Shown one piece after another: positions 27,657 to 35,532 of a DNA stretch of 64,000 nucleotides. The stretch spans positions 51,556-115,555 of the forward strand of contig BTXY01000002.1 of the NCBI GenBank assembly GCA_036987155.1, given 5' to 3'. The notes beneath the pieces were generated by a model. That model was not told the origin of the DNA and did not search any database. It saw only the letters and a list, made by a program, of their open reading frames with translations. The translations under genes and the position numbers were made by a program. Numbering within the stretch: the stretch's first letter is position 1; every line of letters starts with the position of its first letter. This DNA comes from Microsyncoccus archaeolyticus (GTDB taxonomy: Bacteria > Patescibacteriota > Minisyncoccia > Minisyncoccales > Minisyncoccaceae).

Positions 27657-28970
27657 TATAGTTATTTTTCTATCTTCTAAAATTAACTTGTCTTTTAGAT
27701 AGGATAAAAGTTCTCTTTTTTCTAATACAGATCCTTCTCTTAGTATATATTTTGCATAATTGCGGATATCTATATAGTCAACTTCTATGTTGTCATTACT
27801 GCCCGATATCATTCTCTGAAATTTTTTAAACCGTTCCACTTCTACTTTTATCTTATCTTTCATTCCTATTTCATCTAAGTCGATTTTATCAATTAAATCT
27901 TGAAATTGTTTTAACAAATCATCTTCGTTTATATATCCGCATTTACAATTTCTATCCCTCGATTTATTACAGAAATAGTAAACATGCCTATTAACTGTTC
28001 CATTTTTTAACTTTTTAAACTTTTCATCGGCACTTATGCCAGATCCGCATAGTCCGCAAGTCATTAATTTAGTAAAAGCAAATTCTTTGCCCTCCGACTT
28101 TATAACCTGACTTTTGATCTGCTGCTGAACCATATCAAACAATTCTTTTGTTATTAATGGTTCATGCTTTCCAGTGTAAAAATTACCACTTTTGACTGGA
28201 TACTCAAATACTCCATAATAAAACGTATTTTGAAGTATTAGATAGATATTACCTAAAGTTATTCCTTTCTTGCCTGTTGCACTTCTAAAATTAATCTCAA
28301 ACTTTAACCAATTGTATAGTTTACGTCCACTCCACTTTTCATAAGCTACTTTTTCGAACATTTTTTTGATGATAGGAGCTCTTTCTGGATCTACTATAGC
28401 CTGACATTTTCTATCCATATGCCTTTCATTAAGATATCCGATTGGCGGAACCCCTGGTCTTAATCCCATTTCACACTTTGCCCTCAAACCTCTTTTTACA
28501 TTGATGCTTTTATTATCATTTTCTAATTTGGCTTGAGAACACAATATCATTAATAAAAACTTTTCATTGGGGGAATTAGTAAAGACTTGCCCATGAGTTC
28601 TAATCCCTAACAATAACTTTTGATCCATTAAATCAACAAGCGACCCTAGATCGCCTGCATTTCTGCTTAATCTATCTGGAGCCCATGTAAGGATTCCGTT
28701 GAACCTTTCTTTCTTAATATCCTCCAATATTTCTTTAAAAACAGGTCTTTGACCTGAATCTTTGGCTGAATGTGATTCTCTGCGAATATCGATAATTTCA
28801 AGCCCTTCCTTTTCGGCTAATTGAAGCATTTCTTTAACCTGTGATTCGATTGATAATATTTGCCTTTCTTCTGATTCAGTTGATTTTCGAGCATATAAAC
28901 AATACTTAATCTTTTGAGGCAATATATCTTGAAACCTTGTTTGGGCTGTTTTGTATACTTCCATGCCCAT
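27648..28970 (-). CDS. Large serine recombinase
   Basis: This 440-aa site-specific recombinase would integrate or excise the island. The resolvase domain contains YARKSTESEERQ with the nucleophile serine, SIESQVKEM, and WAPDRLSRNAGDLGSL. A recombinase domain and a zinc ribbon (CGLCGSG ... CNKSRDRNCKCG) follow, then a coiled-coil C-terminus. The frame extends to a GTG at 29036, but that part overlaps the upstream gene; ATG 28970 (MGMEVYK) leaves a 25-base gap and is preferred. Confidence 0.92.
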   Translation of the reverse strand: MGMEVYKTAQTRFQDILPQKIKYCLYARKSTESEERQILSIESQVKEMLQLAEKEGLEIIDIRRESHSAKDSGQRPVFKEILEDIKKERFNGILTWAPDRLSRNAGDLGSLVDLMDQKLLLGIRTHGQVFTNSPNEKFLLMILCSQAKLENDNKSINVKRGLRAKCEMGLRPGVPPIGYLNERHMDRKCQAIVDPERAPIIKKMFEKVAYEKWSGRKLYNWLKFEINFRSATGKKGITLGNIYLILQNTFYYGVFEYPVKSGNFYTGKHEPLITKELFDMVQQQIKSQVIKSEGKEFAFTKLMTCGLCGSGISADEKFKKLKNGTVNRHVYYFCNKSRDRNCKCGYINEDDLLKQFQDLIDKIDLDEIGMKDKIKVEVERFKKFQRMISGSNDNIEVDYIDIRNYAKYILREGSVLEKRELLSYLKDKLILEDRKITILN

Positions 28971-28995
28971 ATTATGACGCAGAACAATTGTTTTG

Positions 28996-29352
28996 CTAAG
29001 CCTGTTTGTCAACAGTGTCCTGATAATCCGAATCACTTCCCTGATCTATAATTTTAAAAATCATATCCATTTTTTGATAATCATAAGGTTTCGCCTTATC
29101 TAGTTTATATCTTATTGCTGGCCAATAACCTTCTTTAATACGTTCAAGTATCTTACTTCTAGCCAAATCATCTATATGATAATTTCCTTCATCTATAGCA
29201 AAGCTTACTTTATTTGAAAAATTATCATCACTTTTTATCCACCTATAAAAAGTATATCTAGATATTCCTGCTTGACTGCAAGCAATACTAATAATTCCTG
29301 TTTCTCTTAAGGACTGCAATATTTTTTCTTTTATTGAATTACACTCCTTCAT
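28996..29352 (-). CDS. Small helix-turn-helix protein (phage terminase small-subunit-like)
   Basis: This 118-aa protein has an N-terminal helix-turn-helix: ILQSLRETGIISIACSQAG followed by ISRYTFYRWIKSDD. The rest is helical (EGNYHIDDLARSKILERI). The layout resembles HTH modules at the start of phage terminase small subunits, but no terminase large subunit is present. It overlaps the ParB-methyltransferase gene by 14 bases. Confidence 0.75.
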   Translation of the reverse strand: MKECNSIKEKILQSLRETGIISIACSQAGISRYTFYRWIKSDDNFSNKVSFAIDEGNYHIDDLARSKILERIKEGYWPAIRYKLDKAKPYDYQKMDMIFKIIDQGSDSDYQDTVDKQA

Positions 29353-30628
29353 AGTATTTCCTAATAATCTTTATCTCTTTGTTTGATATCTTTTTAAATC
29401 TTTTGATGGCTAAATCACAAAAAATTGGTTCTATTTCTAAAGAATAAACCTTTCTTTTAAGTTTTTCTGCACATATCATTGTACTCGCTGATCCAGAAAA
29501 AGAATCTAAAATAATATCTCCGACCTTGGTGCATCTTTTAATTGCTTTTTCATGTAGGGCTGGAGGCTTGCTTGTTGCATGTTCTAATTCATTTCCAGGA
29601 AGTCTTTTTTCTAACCATATATTTAAAAGTTCATCGAATAAAGCATTTCCGTTACTTAATTCTTTATTCATTAATTCATTTAAACTTTTAAAAGATTCTG
29701 ATAAATATGGACTTCCTTTTGTTCCATACACACAAAATTCTGCGCTTTTATTAAAAGCAACTTGTGGGGTAGGGGAAAAACCATTTTTAATCCAAATATT
29801 TAATCTCCTATTTTTAATATTCAATTCGTTGTATAAAGTTTGAAAAAGCCATACCCAAGCTTCGTCACACCAGTAAAAACAATGAAAATATTCTTTGGTA
29901 ACTGATATGGCTGATAACAAGCTTTTTTTAATAAATTCTTTATATTCTTCTATTGTTTTATTATCATCTATTGATCCTCCATAATTAGCCTTACCGCCAA
30001 TACCTTTATTGTAATTAAGATTAATATTGAATGGGGGATCACTATAAATCATAGAAGCTCTATCTTTATCAAATAATTTTTTAACAGCGTTAATGTCAGT
30101 AGAATCAGCACATAATAATTTATGTTTTCCCAAAAGAATCAAATCTCCCGGCTTAGTTTCTGGTTTCTTTATTTCTTTTAATTCTCTTTCTATATCAAAA
30201 TCATTTTCAGAATCTTCTATTTTTAAAATATCTTTCCATCCCACTTCTAAATCTAATTCTTCAAATCCACAATCTATTAAAAATTCTTTTTCAAAAAATT
30301 CATTTAATACAGAGAAATCCCAGTCTCCGCTTATAGCATTACTTGCGATGAGATATTGTTTAGCTTCTTCTTCGGTCAATTTACGATTAGGAACCCTAAC
30401 ATCTATTAATTCTTCACCGCGATTAAGAATTTTTAGGACCTTGATTCTTTGATGACCCGCTAATATCTTACCATCAAGATCGATTGCGGGAATCTCCACA
30501 AGATTATATTTTTCAAGACTTTTCTTTAAATCTGACATTTGCTTGTCAGTGATAATACGAGGATTATTCTCTTGAGGAATAAGTTCGTTTACTCTTTTTT
30601 GTGTTGTGTGCCATTTTAATGTTTTCAT
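29339..30628 (-). CDS. ParB-like nuclease domain fused to DNA N6-adenine methyltransferase
   Basis: This 429-aa protein joins a ParB/Spo0J-type N-terminus (residues ~12-105; ENNPRIITDKQ, AIDLDGKILAGHQRIKVL) to a beta-class DNA methyltransferase (SMIYSDPPFNINLNYN; ILDSFSGSASTMICAEKL). Such fusions are common in phages and mobile elements. It probably methylates element DNA or evades host restriction. It is the first gene of the minus-strand group running into the recombinase. A hairpin region lies upstream at 30718-30755. Confidence 0.92.
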   Translation of the reverse strand: MKTLKWHTTQKRVNELIPQENNPRIITDKQMSDLKKSLEKYNLVEIPAIDLDGKILAGHQRIKVLKILNRGEELIDVRVPNRKLTEEEAKQYLIASNAISGDWDFSVLNEFFEKEFLIDCGFEELDLEVGWKDILKIEDSENDFDIERELKEIKKPETKPGDLILLGKHKLLCADSTDINAVKKLFDKDRASMIYSDPPFNINLNYNKGIGGKANYGGSIDDNKTIEEYKEFIKKSLLSAISVTKEYFHCFYWCDEAWVWLFQTLYNELNIKNRRLNIWIKNGFSPTPQVAFNKSAEFCVYGTKGSPYLSESFKSLNELMNKELSNGNALFDELLNIWLEKRLPGNELEHATSKPPALHEKAIKRCTKVGDIILDSFSGSASTMICAEKLKRKVYSLEIEPIFCDLAIKRFKKISNKEIKIIRKYYEGV

Positions 30629-30717
30629 GTTTTTTTGTTTTATCTTTATAATGATGACGCAGTAAAATTCAGGTGGCTACAGGGGTAAAAATTTACCCCT
30701 CATTTTTCCTTATAAAA

Positions 30718-30755
30718 TAAAGAAAAACACCTTTCTTAGGTGTTTATTTTTACCC
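30718..30755 (-). terminator. Intrinsic terminator for the 30767-31354 gene
   Basis: On the minus strand AAACACC-TAAGAAA-GGTGTTT is followed by TTCTTTATTTT. The plus strand also has TTTATTTTT after the stem, so it may work in both directions. Confidence 0.7.
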
Positions 30756-30766
30756 CCACATTAAAG

Positions 30767-31354
30767 TTAAATTGTGTGTATCAATAAAAGCCCTTCTTCT
30801 GTAGTATCTATTCTAAGAGGGAATTCTTTGTCCCTGAATGACCTGTTAACTCCTTTTTTAATTTCTCTAATAGACTTTATTGATATTCCTAGTTTATTTG
30901 ATAATAATTTTTCAGGCATCCTTTCTCCTTTATTTAAAACAGTACCGTTATTATTTTCTTTTTGGTGTTTCTTTTTAAGCTCGTTAATAAAATCTTTATA
31001 TATCTTTTTAAATGGTTTGTAAATTTTTCCATTGAAAATAATATAGTTTTTATTGAAGTATTCTAATTCTTTATTAGTGTTTTTGTCTTTAATCAATTCT
31101 TTTATTTCCCTTGCTTCATTTAGAATTTCTCTTTCTGGATTAATGTATTTTGTCAACATAACGGGCTCTTCTTTTTTAAAAACCCTATCAAGAAAAATCT
31201 TATTTTCTTTCAGGATCTCTATTGTTGGCAATATTGGTAATATTGCTTCTTCAACCTCTTTTTTTGTCTTTTCAACTTGCTCTATAGCTGAAGTTAAAAA
31301 AGAAGGGTATTCCATATTGATATTTTGATTGTTTTGTTTTTGTATGTTTTTCAT
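30767..31354 (-). CDS. Hypothetical protein with C-terminal HTH-like segment
   Basis: This 195-aa highly charged protein has a helical Lys/Glu-rich body. The segment KLLSNKLGISIKSIREIKKG near residues 148-167 looks like a helix-turn-helix. Other AT-rich mobile elements carry similar proteins of unknown role. Its promoter candidate is TTGACA near 31400 on the minus strand. It has its own terminator. Confidence 0.6.
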   Translation of the reverse strand: MKNIQKQNNQNINMEYPSFLTSAIEQVEKTKKEVEEAILPILPTIEILKENKIFLDRVFKKEEPVMLTKYINPEREILNEAREIKELIKDKNTNKELEYFNKNYIIFNGKIYKPFKKIYKDFINELKKKHQKENNNGTVLNKGERMPEKLLSNKLGISIKSIREIKKGVNRSFRDKEFPLRIDTTEEGLLLIHTI

Positions 31355-31489
31355 CTTTTTGTTTTTATTAATTAAATACTATTTTCTAAAGCCATTATTG
31401 TCAATATCTAATATATTTATTCTATTTTTGACTTATCTTTCTTTTTGATATAGGATTAATCAATGAGATTAATAATAAACAATTTAATA

Positions 31490-31516
31490 ATTAATAATAA
31501 CACCTCTTTTTGAGGT
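31490..31516. repeat. 27-bp direct repeat, copy 1 (contains a hairpin)
   Basis: This is an exact 27-bp match to 33127-33153. The repeat contains ACACCTC-TTTTT-GAGGT, a terminator-like stem, and sits 17 bp upstream of the trypco2 gene start. The two copies bracket a 1.6-kb three-gene cassette. Confidence 0.85.
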
Positions 31517-31532
31517 TTTTATTTTATAAAAT

Positions 31533-31880
31533 ATGGAGTTAAAAGAATTTGTTAAAAAAGTTATCGTCGACCTAGACCAGGCTATTTCTGAAGCAAACGA
31601 AGAGACCAAAAGAGAAATAAGATTTAAGGGGGTCAGAGAGCAAAGAACAGCGGTTGAGTTTGATATTGCTGTAACCGTAGAGTCAACAGGGTCTGCTGGT
31701 GGTGGCGGTGAAATAAAAGTTTGGGGAATCGGACAGCTAGGAGCGCAGGGTGAAACGGAATTAAAAAATTCAACCGTAAGTAGAATAAGTTTTGGCGTTG
31801 ACATATCTAATCTGACTAAAGACGAGAGGGAAAAAATAAATATGCGAGCTAACGGAAAAAGGGAGAATACTTTTATATAA
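31533..31880 (+). CDS. Trypco2-domain protein
   Basis: This 115-aa protein matches the trypco2 (trypsin-co-occurring domain 2) pattern: an amphipathic N-terminal helix (MELKEFVKKVIVDLDQAISEA), then two beta segments (AVEFDIAVTVES and GEIKVWGIGQLGAQGE) around a glycine-rich turn, ending in SRISFGVDIS. The domain is known from comparative genomics of bacterial conflict systems, usually beside trypsin-like proteases. No protease is present here; the neighbours are a Cys-rich membrane protein and a NERD nuclease. The role as sensor or adaptor is inference. Confidence 0.8.
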   Translation: MELKEFVKKVIVDLDQAISEANEETKREIRFKGVREQRTAVEFDIAVTVESTGSAGGGGEIKVWGIGQLGAQGETELKNSTVSRISFGVDISNLTKDEREKINMRANGKRENTFI

Positions 31881-31883
31881 ATC

Positions 31884-32234
31884 ATGAAAGACAAAAAACT
31901 TTTGAGGTTTTTATTTATTATGAAAAAATTCACAAAAGAAAATTGGTTTAAAATTATGATGGTTATGTTATTTTTATATCTTGGACTTAATTTATTGTTC
32001 AAAGATAAATATACTGGTTTCTATTATCCAAGTGGTTGTTTAGTTTGTGACGATTATATAGTGAGTCCACAACTTAATTCTCTAGAAGATTGCGTGAAAT
32101 GGGTAGAAGGATTAAAAAGTAATAGCAAAAACACGAATGATAAATGGGAATGTGGTAAAAATTGTAAATTTAAAAATGGTTTAAATGTCTGCGAAGAAAC
32201 TTTTGGTACAAAAGGTACGGGAATTGATTATTAG
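31884..32234 (+). CDS. Small Cys-rich membrane-anchored protein
   Basis: This 116-aa protein has one hydrophobic segment (about residues 22-40), then an extracytoplasmic domain with six cysteines (GCLVCDD, EDCVKW, ECGKNCKF, NVCEE). It starts 3 bases after the trypco2 stop, so it is co-expressed. The ATG at 31920 (MKKFTKEN) is an alternative start that would place the helix nearer the N-terminus. The family is unknown to me. Confidence 0.68.
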   Translation: MKDKKLLRFLFIMKKFTKENWFKIMMVMLFLYLGLNLLFKDKYTGFYYPSGCLVCDDYIVSPQLNSLEDCVKWVEGLKSNSKNTNDKWECGKNCKFKNGLNVCEETFGTKGTGIDY

Positions 32235-32321
32235 CTTAAAAAGCATTTACTTATTTAAAATATTAAAATCAAATATTAACGAAGCAAACTAATTATTGAT
32301 TAAAATTTGATAATATAAAAA

Positions 32322-33029
32322 ATGATAAATAACAAAGAATCTTTTACTTATAAAAAATACCTAAAAAATAAAAGATTATTTGAATATGCTTCTTTGTTTC
32401 TTGTTATTGATATCATAATGTTTTTTTATTTCTCAATGGAATTATATTATAAATCATCGATAATTTTTGCATTAGTTGTTTTTATTTTTTATTTTGAATT
32501 AAAAAAAGCAAAAAAGGAATTGAGGTATGAAAAGAAGCGTAACTATTTTACTTGGGGAAAAGGGGCCGGAGCAGAATTAATCGTTAAAAAAAGTTTAATG
32601 ACATTAAGTAATCAATATCGAGTATTTAGTGATTTTCAGGCAGGAAAATGGAATATAGATCATATATGCATTGGTCCAACCGGAATATTTGCTATAGAAG
32701 TAAAAGCACACAAAGGAACCATTTCTTATACCGATAATAAATTAAAAAGGAATAACCAAGAGTTAGGTGGCAACTATTTAGGACAGTCGAAAAAAGGAAG
32801 CGTTTTCCTTAATCAACTATTAAAAGAGAAGTTAAATAAAAATTATTTTGTTATTCCTGTACTGATTTTTCCTAATGCGAAAATTGATAATGGTATTAAT
32901 CATAAAATAGAGAATGTCTGGATTGGAGGTAGGGGATTTGAGAAGTGGATAATTGAAAATTGCAATAATATGTTAAATCCAGAAGAAATAGAGATTATTT
33001 GTAATGTTTTAAAAAACTCTATCATTTAG
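32322..33029 (+). CDS. Membrane-anchored NERD-domain nuclease-like protein
   Basis: This 235-aa protein has two N-terminal hydrophobic segments (about residues 20-38 and 42-60), then a NERD domain (~80-200). The domain has KGAGAELIVKKSL, WNIDHICIGPTGIFAIEVKAHKG (with the D, E and K expected for a nuclease-type core), and VIPVLIFPNAKID. GATAAT at 32309-32314 is 7 bases upstream of the ATG, so it has its own leaderless promoter. It completes the trypco2 cassette. A role in nucleic-acid defence is inference. Confidence 0.85.
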   Translation: MINNKESFTYKKYLKNKRLFEYASLFLVIDIIMFFYFSMELYYKSSIIFALVVFIFYFELKKAKKELRYEKKRNYFTWGKGAGAELIVKKSLMTLSNQYRVFSDFQAGKWNIDHICIGPTGIFAIEVKAHKGTISYTDNKLKRNNQELGGNYLGQSKKGSVFLNQLLKEKLNKNYFVIPVLIFPNAKIDNGINHKIENVWIGGRGFEKWIIENCNNMLNPEEIEIICNVLKNSII

Positions 33030-33126
33030 ACAGAAAAAGGTTCCAAGTTGATTCCGTCGCCCTGCTTGAAAAAAAGATATATTTATTATATGGTTAAATA
33101 TGTTAGAAAATGTCAATAACTTAATT

Positions 33127-33153
33127 ATTAATAATAACACCTCTTTTTGAGGT
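33127..33153. repeat. 27-bp direct repeat, copy 2 (contains a hairpin)
   Basis: Identical to 31490-31516. Here the stem is longer (ACACCTC/GAGGTGT) and is followed by TTTTTA, so on the plus strand it is a good intrinsic terminator. It lies 20 bp upstream of the TasA-like gene. The preceding 100 bases (33030-33126) hold no gene. Confidence 0.85.
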
Positions 33154-33172
33154 GTTTTTAAATAATAAAAAT

Positions 33173-34411
33173 ATGAACAAAAAAATATTAATCAGCCTAT
33201 TAACAATGGGTTTAGTTGTATTTATTTCTATTGGTGCAACAATTGCTTATTTTAACGATACTGAAACTAGCAGTGGAAATATTTTTACTGCAGGAAGTAT
33301 AGACTTAAAAATAAATAATAATTGTACTTACAACGGTCAACCTGTTCAAGAATGTATTTGGCAAGAAACAGATTTAACTAACCAACTATTTTTTAATTAT
33401 AATGATGTGAAACCTGGTGATTGGGGAGAGAATACAATTAGTTTACATGTTCACGATAATCCAGCTTGGGTATGTGCAAAATTTTCTAACTTAAAAAGCT
33501 ATGAAAATCAATGCAACAACCCAGAAATTAAAGCATCTGATATAACTTGTGATAATCCAGGTGAAGGACAAGGTGAATTACAAAATTATTTAAATTTTAC
33601 TGTTTGGAAAGACGTTAATTGTGATAATATTCAAGATTCCGAAGAACAAGTTTTGGTAGACAATCAACCAGTAATAAACGGTTACTGGCCAATTGCTGAT
33701 AAAAATCACGGCACACCAATAACAAATGCTTGCATAGGAGTTAAATGGAATATCCCGGCAAGTACTGGAAACATAATTCAAGGTGACGGATTAACGGGTG
33801 ACATCTCATTTTTCGCTATTCAATCAAGAAATAACGATAATTTTATTTGTGAAACGGGCTCTTTCTTTGACGACTTTAATGATGGAAATACTGATGGATG
33901 GCTTTCTGTACCCCCAGCACCATGGTTAAGTGAGGGTAATTGGAGATTAGAAAATAATATGTTGTTGCAAGACCTTGGAGGAGATAATTATAAGTTTTTA
34001 CAAAACAATTTTTTAATTTCTGACCAATCAGTTGAGGTTAAATTAAATTTAAGTAATTATGCTGGTGTAGGGGGAATAATTGTATGGTACCAAGATTATA
34101 ATAATTTTATAAATGTCTATATGTATCCTGCTTATAGTTCGGGATTACGCGTTGTTGAAAGAATTAATGGAGTCTCACAAACCTATATCTATCCATACAC
34201 ATATTCTTATTATCAATGGTATGAACTAAAAATAAACGCTAATAGCATAACTGGAGAGATTGAAGTATACGTAGACGATGTTTATTTATTTACTCATACT
34301 ACAACTACAAGTATAAAAACTGGATTGAGCGGCCTCAATAGCAGTAATTCTGGAGGATATTTTGATGATTTTAGCTTAATTTCAAACGATATCCCCTCAA
34401 TCCTTCATTAG
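33173..34411 (+). CDS. TasA/camelysin-like secreted protein with C-terminal LamG-type module
   Basis: This 412-aa exported protein has the SipW-type N-terminus of TasA/camelysin (M73) proteins: hydrophobic residues 5-25, then ATIAYFNDTETSSGNIFTAG and IDLKINN. The first half (to ~220) is a Cys-containing beta domain. The second half (~235-410; FDDFNDGNTDGWLSV, WYQDYNNFINVYMYP, VDDVYLF, GGYFDDFSL) resembles a laminin-G/concanavalin-like sheet domain. It could form surface fibres. ATG 33173 is chosen because the upstream GTG lies in the hairpin. Confidence 0.85.
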   Translation: MNKKILISLLTMGLVVFISIGATIAYFNDTETSSGNIFTAGSIDLKINNNCTYNGQPVQECIWQETDLTNQLFFNYNDVKPGDWGENTISLHVHDNPAWVCAKFSNLKSYENQCNNPEIKASDITCDNPGEGQGELQNYLNFTVWKDVNCDNIQDSEEQVLVDNQPVINGYWPIADKNHGTPITNACIGVKWNIPASTGNIIQGDGLTGDISFFAIQSRNNDNFICETGSFFDDFNDGNTDGWLSVPPAPWLSEGNWRLENNMLLQDLGGDNYKFLQNNFLISDQSVEVKLNLSNYAGVGGIIVWYQDYNNFINVYMYPAYSSGLRVVERINGVSQTYIYPYTYSYYQWYELKINANSITGEIEVYVDDVYLFTHTTTTSIKTGLSGLNSSNSGGYFDDFSLISNDIPSILH

Positions 34412-34444
34412 AATAGCAGAAATTATTTTTCCAATTAATAACTA

Positions 34445-34481
34445 ATAAAACAGGTTCTAACATCGTCCAGCAGTCCCTGCA
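34445..34481 (+). repeat. 37-bp intergenic repeat, copy 1
   Basis: Identical over 37 bp to 35014-35050. Core: GGTTCTAACATCG then TCCAGCAGTCCCTGCA, with GCAG/CTGC able to form a small hairpin. It sits between a stop codon and a terminator. Confidence 0.85.
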
Positions 34482-34485
34482 GAAC

Positions 34486-34512
34486 AACCCAACCATTGCG
34501 TTGGGTTTTCTT
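34486..34512 (+). terminator. Intrinsic terminator after repeat copy 1
   Basis: AACCCAA and TTGGGTT form a 7-bp stem around an 8-base loop, followed by TTC and TTAAAAAA. Confidence 0.7.
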
Positions 34513-34535
34513 AAAAAACAGAGGAGAGTGCCCTA

Positions 34536-34565
34536 TTGACAATATATAGTAATATATTGTATAAT
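34536..34565 (+). promoter_or_regulatory. Promoter of the 34625 gene
   Basis: TTGACA (34536-34541) and TATAAT (34560-34565) are separated by 18 bp. The ~50-nt leader ends in AGAGGAG, a clear SD before the ATG. Confidence 0.8.
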
Positions 34566-34624
34566 ATTATTGTACTGAATTTTGAGTTCGGGACAGTTAA
34601 TTTAAAACAAAAGAGGAGACAAAC

Positions 34625-34999
34625 ATGACAGAAGTAAAAGAAAGTCAAACTAAAGAATGGATAACAGAAGAATTAAACATTAACATGGTAATGTCGGTTG
34701 TAGGAATAACAATCATTATCATTGGGGTTTATTTATTCACATTATTATATCCTGCATTAATCTTTGGTTTAACAATTTTATTAGTTGCTGCATTAATTGA
34801 TGCGTTCTGGATACGAATAGTAGTAAATAACAATCTAGGAGAATTACATCTTTTGGGCATTATAGTTTTAGCAATAGGGTTAATCGCAATAGATCCATTC
34901 GGATCTTCTTGGACCGTTGCTTTTGTTAAAATGTCTTTCTATGTATCTATTGCATTTGGGGCGTTTCTTTGTTTTATTATTTTAAGAAAAACAAATTAG
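34625..34999 (+). CDS. Small four-helix membrane protein
   Basis: This 124-aa protein has about four membrane helices (residues ~20-40, 45-63, 75-95, 100-118) after a charged N-terminal tail. GAGGAG lies 8 nt before the ATG. There is no recognised family; the small hydrophobic architecture recalls HdeD/DUF308-like proteins but this is weak. It is a single-gene unit between the two copies of the 37-bp repeat. Confidence 0.68.
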   Translation: MTEVKESQTKEWITEELNINMVMSVVGITIIIIGVYLFTLLYPALIFGLTILLVAALIDAFWIRIVVNNNLGELHLLGIIVLAIGLIAIDPFGSSWTVAFVKMSFYVSIAFGAFLCFIILRKTN

Positions 35000-35013
35000 C
35001 CCCATTTTTATTT

Positions 35014-35050
35014 ATAAAACAGGTTCTAACATCGTCCAGCAGTCCCTGCA
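35014..35050 (+). repeat. 37-bp intergenic repeat, copy 2
   Basis: Identical to 34445-34481. It is followed directly by two short hairpins (AACTTA/TAAGTT and ACCAGC/GCTGGT with a T-run), the second being a terminator at 35072-35095. Confidence 0.85.
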
Positions 35051-35071
35051 ACTTACTTGTCAAATAAGTTG

Positions 35072-35095
35072 ACCAGCTATTGTGCTGGTTTTTGG
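35072..35095 (+). terminator. Intrinsic terminator after repeat copy 2
   Basis: ACCAGC-TATTGT... pairs with GCTGGT and is followed by TTTTTGG. Confidence 0.7.
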
Positions 35096-35171
35096 TTAAA
35101 GAAGGGGAATACACTATTGACAAAAATAAATATATTGTATAATATATAAACAGAACTTTGGAGTAATCAAA

Positions 35172-35435
35172 ATGTATGTTGTGGTGTTCAGAAACATAGG
35201 AGAAAGCATCTCTAAAGATGTTGTCACCTGGAGTATTTTTCAAACTAAACAAGAATTTGATTCTTGGTGGGAGAACGCTGAAAATGCTAGAAATTGGTAC
35301 GAAATAGTCGAACAAGGAGTTACAAGGGAACGTGCAATAGAATTATGCACAACGCCCGAAGCTAGAGAAGCAGCTAGCTCCTATATTGCTAAAGAATTCT
35401 CCAGATTAATCAATGACCGCTTAAAAAATATTTAA
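35172..35435 (+). CDS. Hypothetical small soluble protein
   Basis: This 87-aa protein has no signal peptide or known motif. It is predicted beta at the N-terminus (MYVVVFRNIGE) then helical, with a Trp/Glu-rich centre (FDSWWENAENARNWYEIV). The promoter is TTGACA (35117) and TATAAT (35138) with a short 15-bp spacer. GGAG lies 8 nt before the ATG. Its terminator overlaps the last codons. Confidence 0.65.
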   Translation: MYVVVFRNIGESISKDVVTWSIFQTKQEFDSWWENAENARNWYEIVEQGVTRERAIELCTTPEAREAASSYIAKEFSRLINDRLKNI

Positions 35436-35450
35436 GCGGTTTTTATTATT
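35416..35450 (+). terminator. Intrinsic terminator of the 35172 gene
   Basis: ACCGCTTAAA and TTTAAGCGGT form a 10-bp stem followed by TTTTATTATT. Confidence 0.88.
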
Positions 35451-35451
35451 T

Positions 35452-35481
35452 CAGTTCGGACTTCTTCCACGAGCCTCTGCA
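35452..35481 (+). repeat. Degenerate copy of the intergenic repeat
   Basis: CAGTTCGGACTTC...TCCACGAGCCTCTGCA aligns with the 37-bp repeat at its start (CAG, GTTC), middle (TCCA) and end (CTGCA). As with the exact copies, a terminator follows immediately (AAAGCATC / GATGCTTT plus T-run, 35486-35516). Confidence 0.5.
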
Positions 35482-35485
35482 AACC

Positions 35486-35516
35486 AAAGCATCTCTCTTG
35501 ATGCTTTTTTGTTTTA
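35486..35516 (+). terminator. Intrinsic terminator
   Basis: AAAGCATC-TCTCTT-GATGCTTT followed by TTTGTTTT, immediately before the pilin-like gene's TATAAT box. Confidence 0.85.
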
Positions 35517-35532
35517 TCAGTATAATAATCTA

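Noticed and set aside
28971..29036. N-terminal extension of the serine recombinase to a GTG start
   Set aside because: It would overlap the HTH gene by 41 bases and adds no conserved sequence before the resolvase domain.
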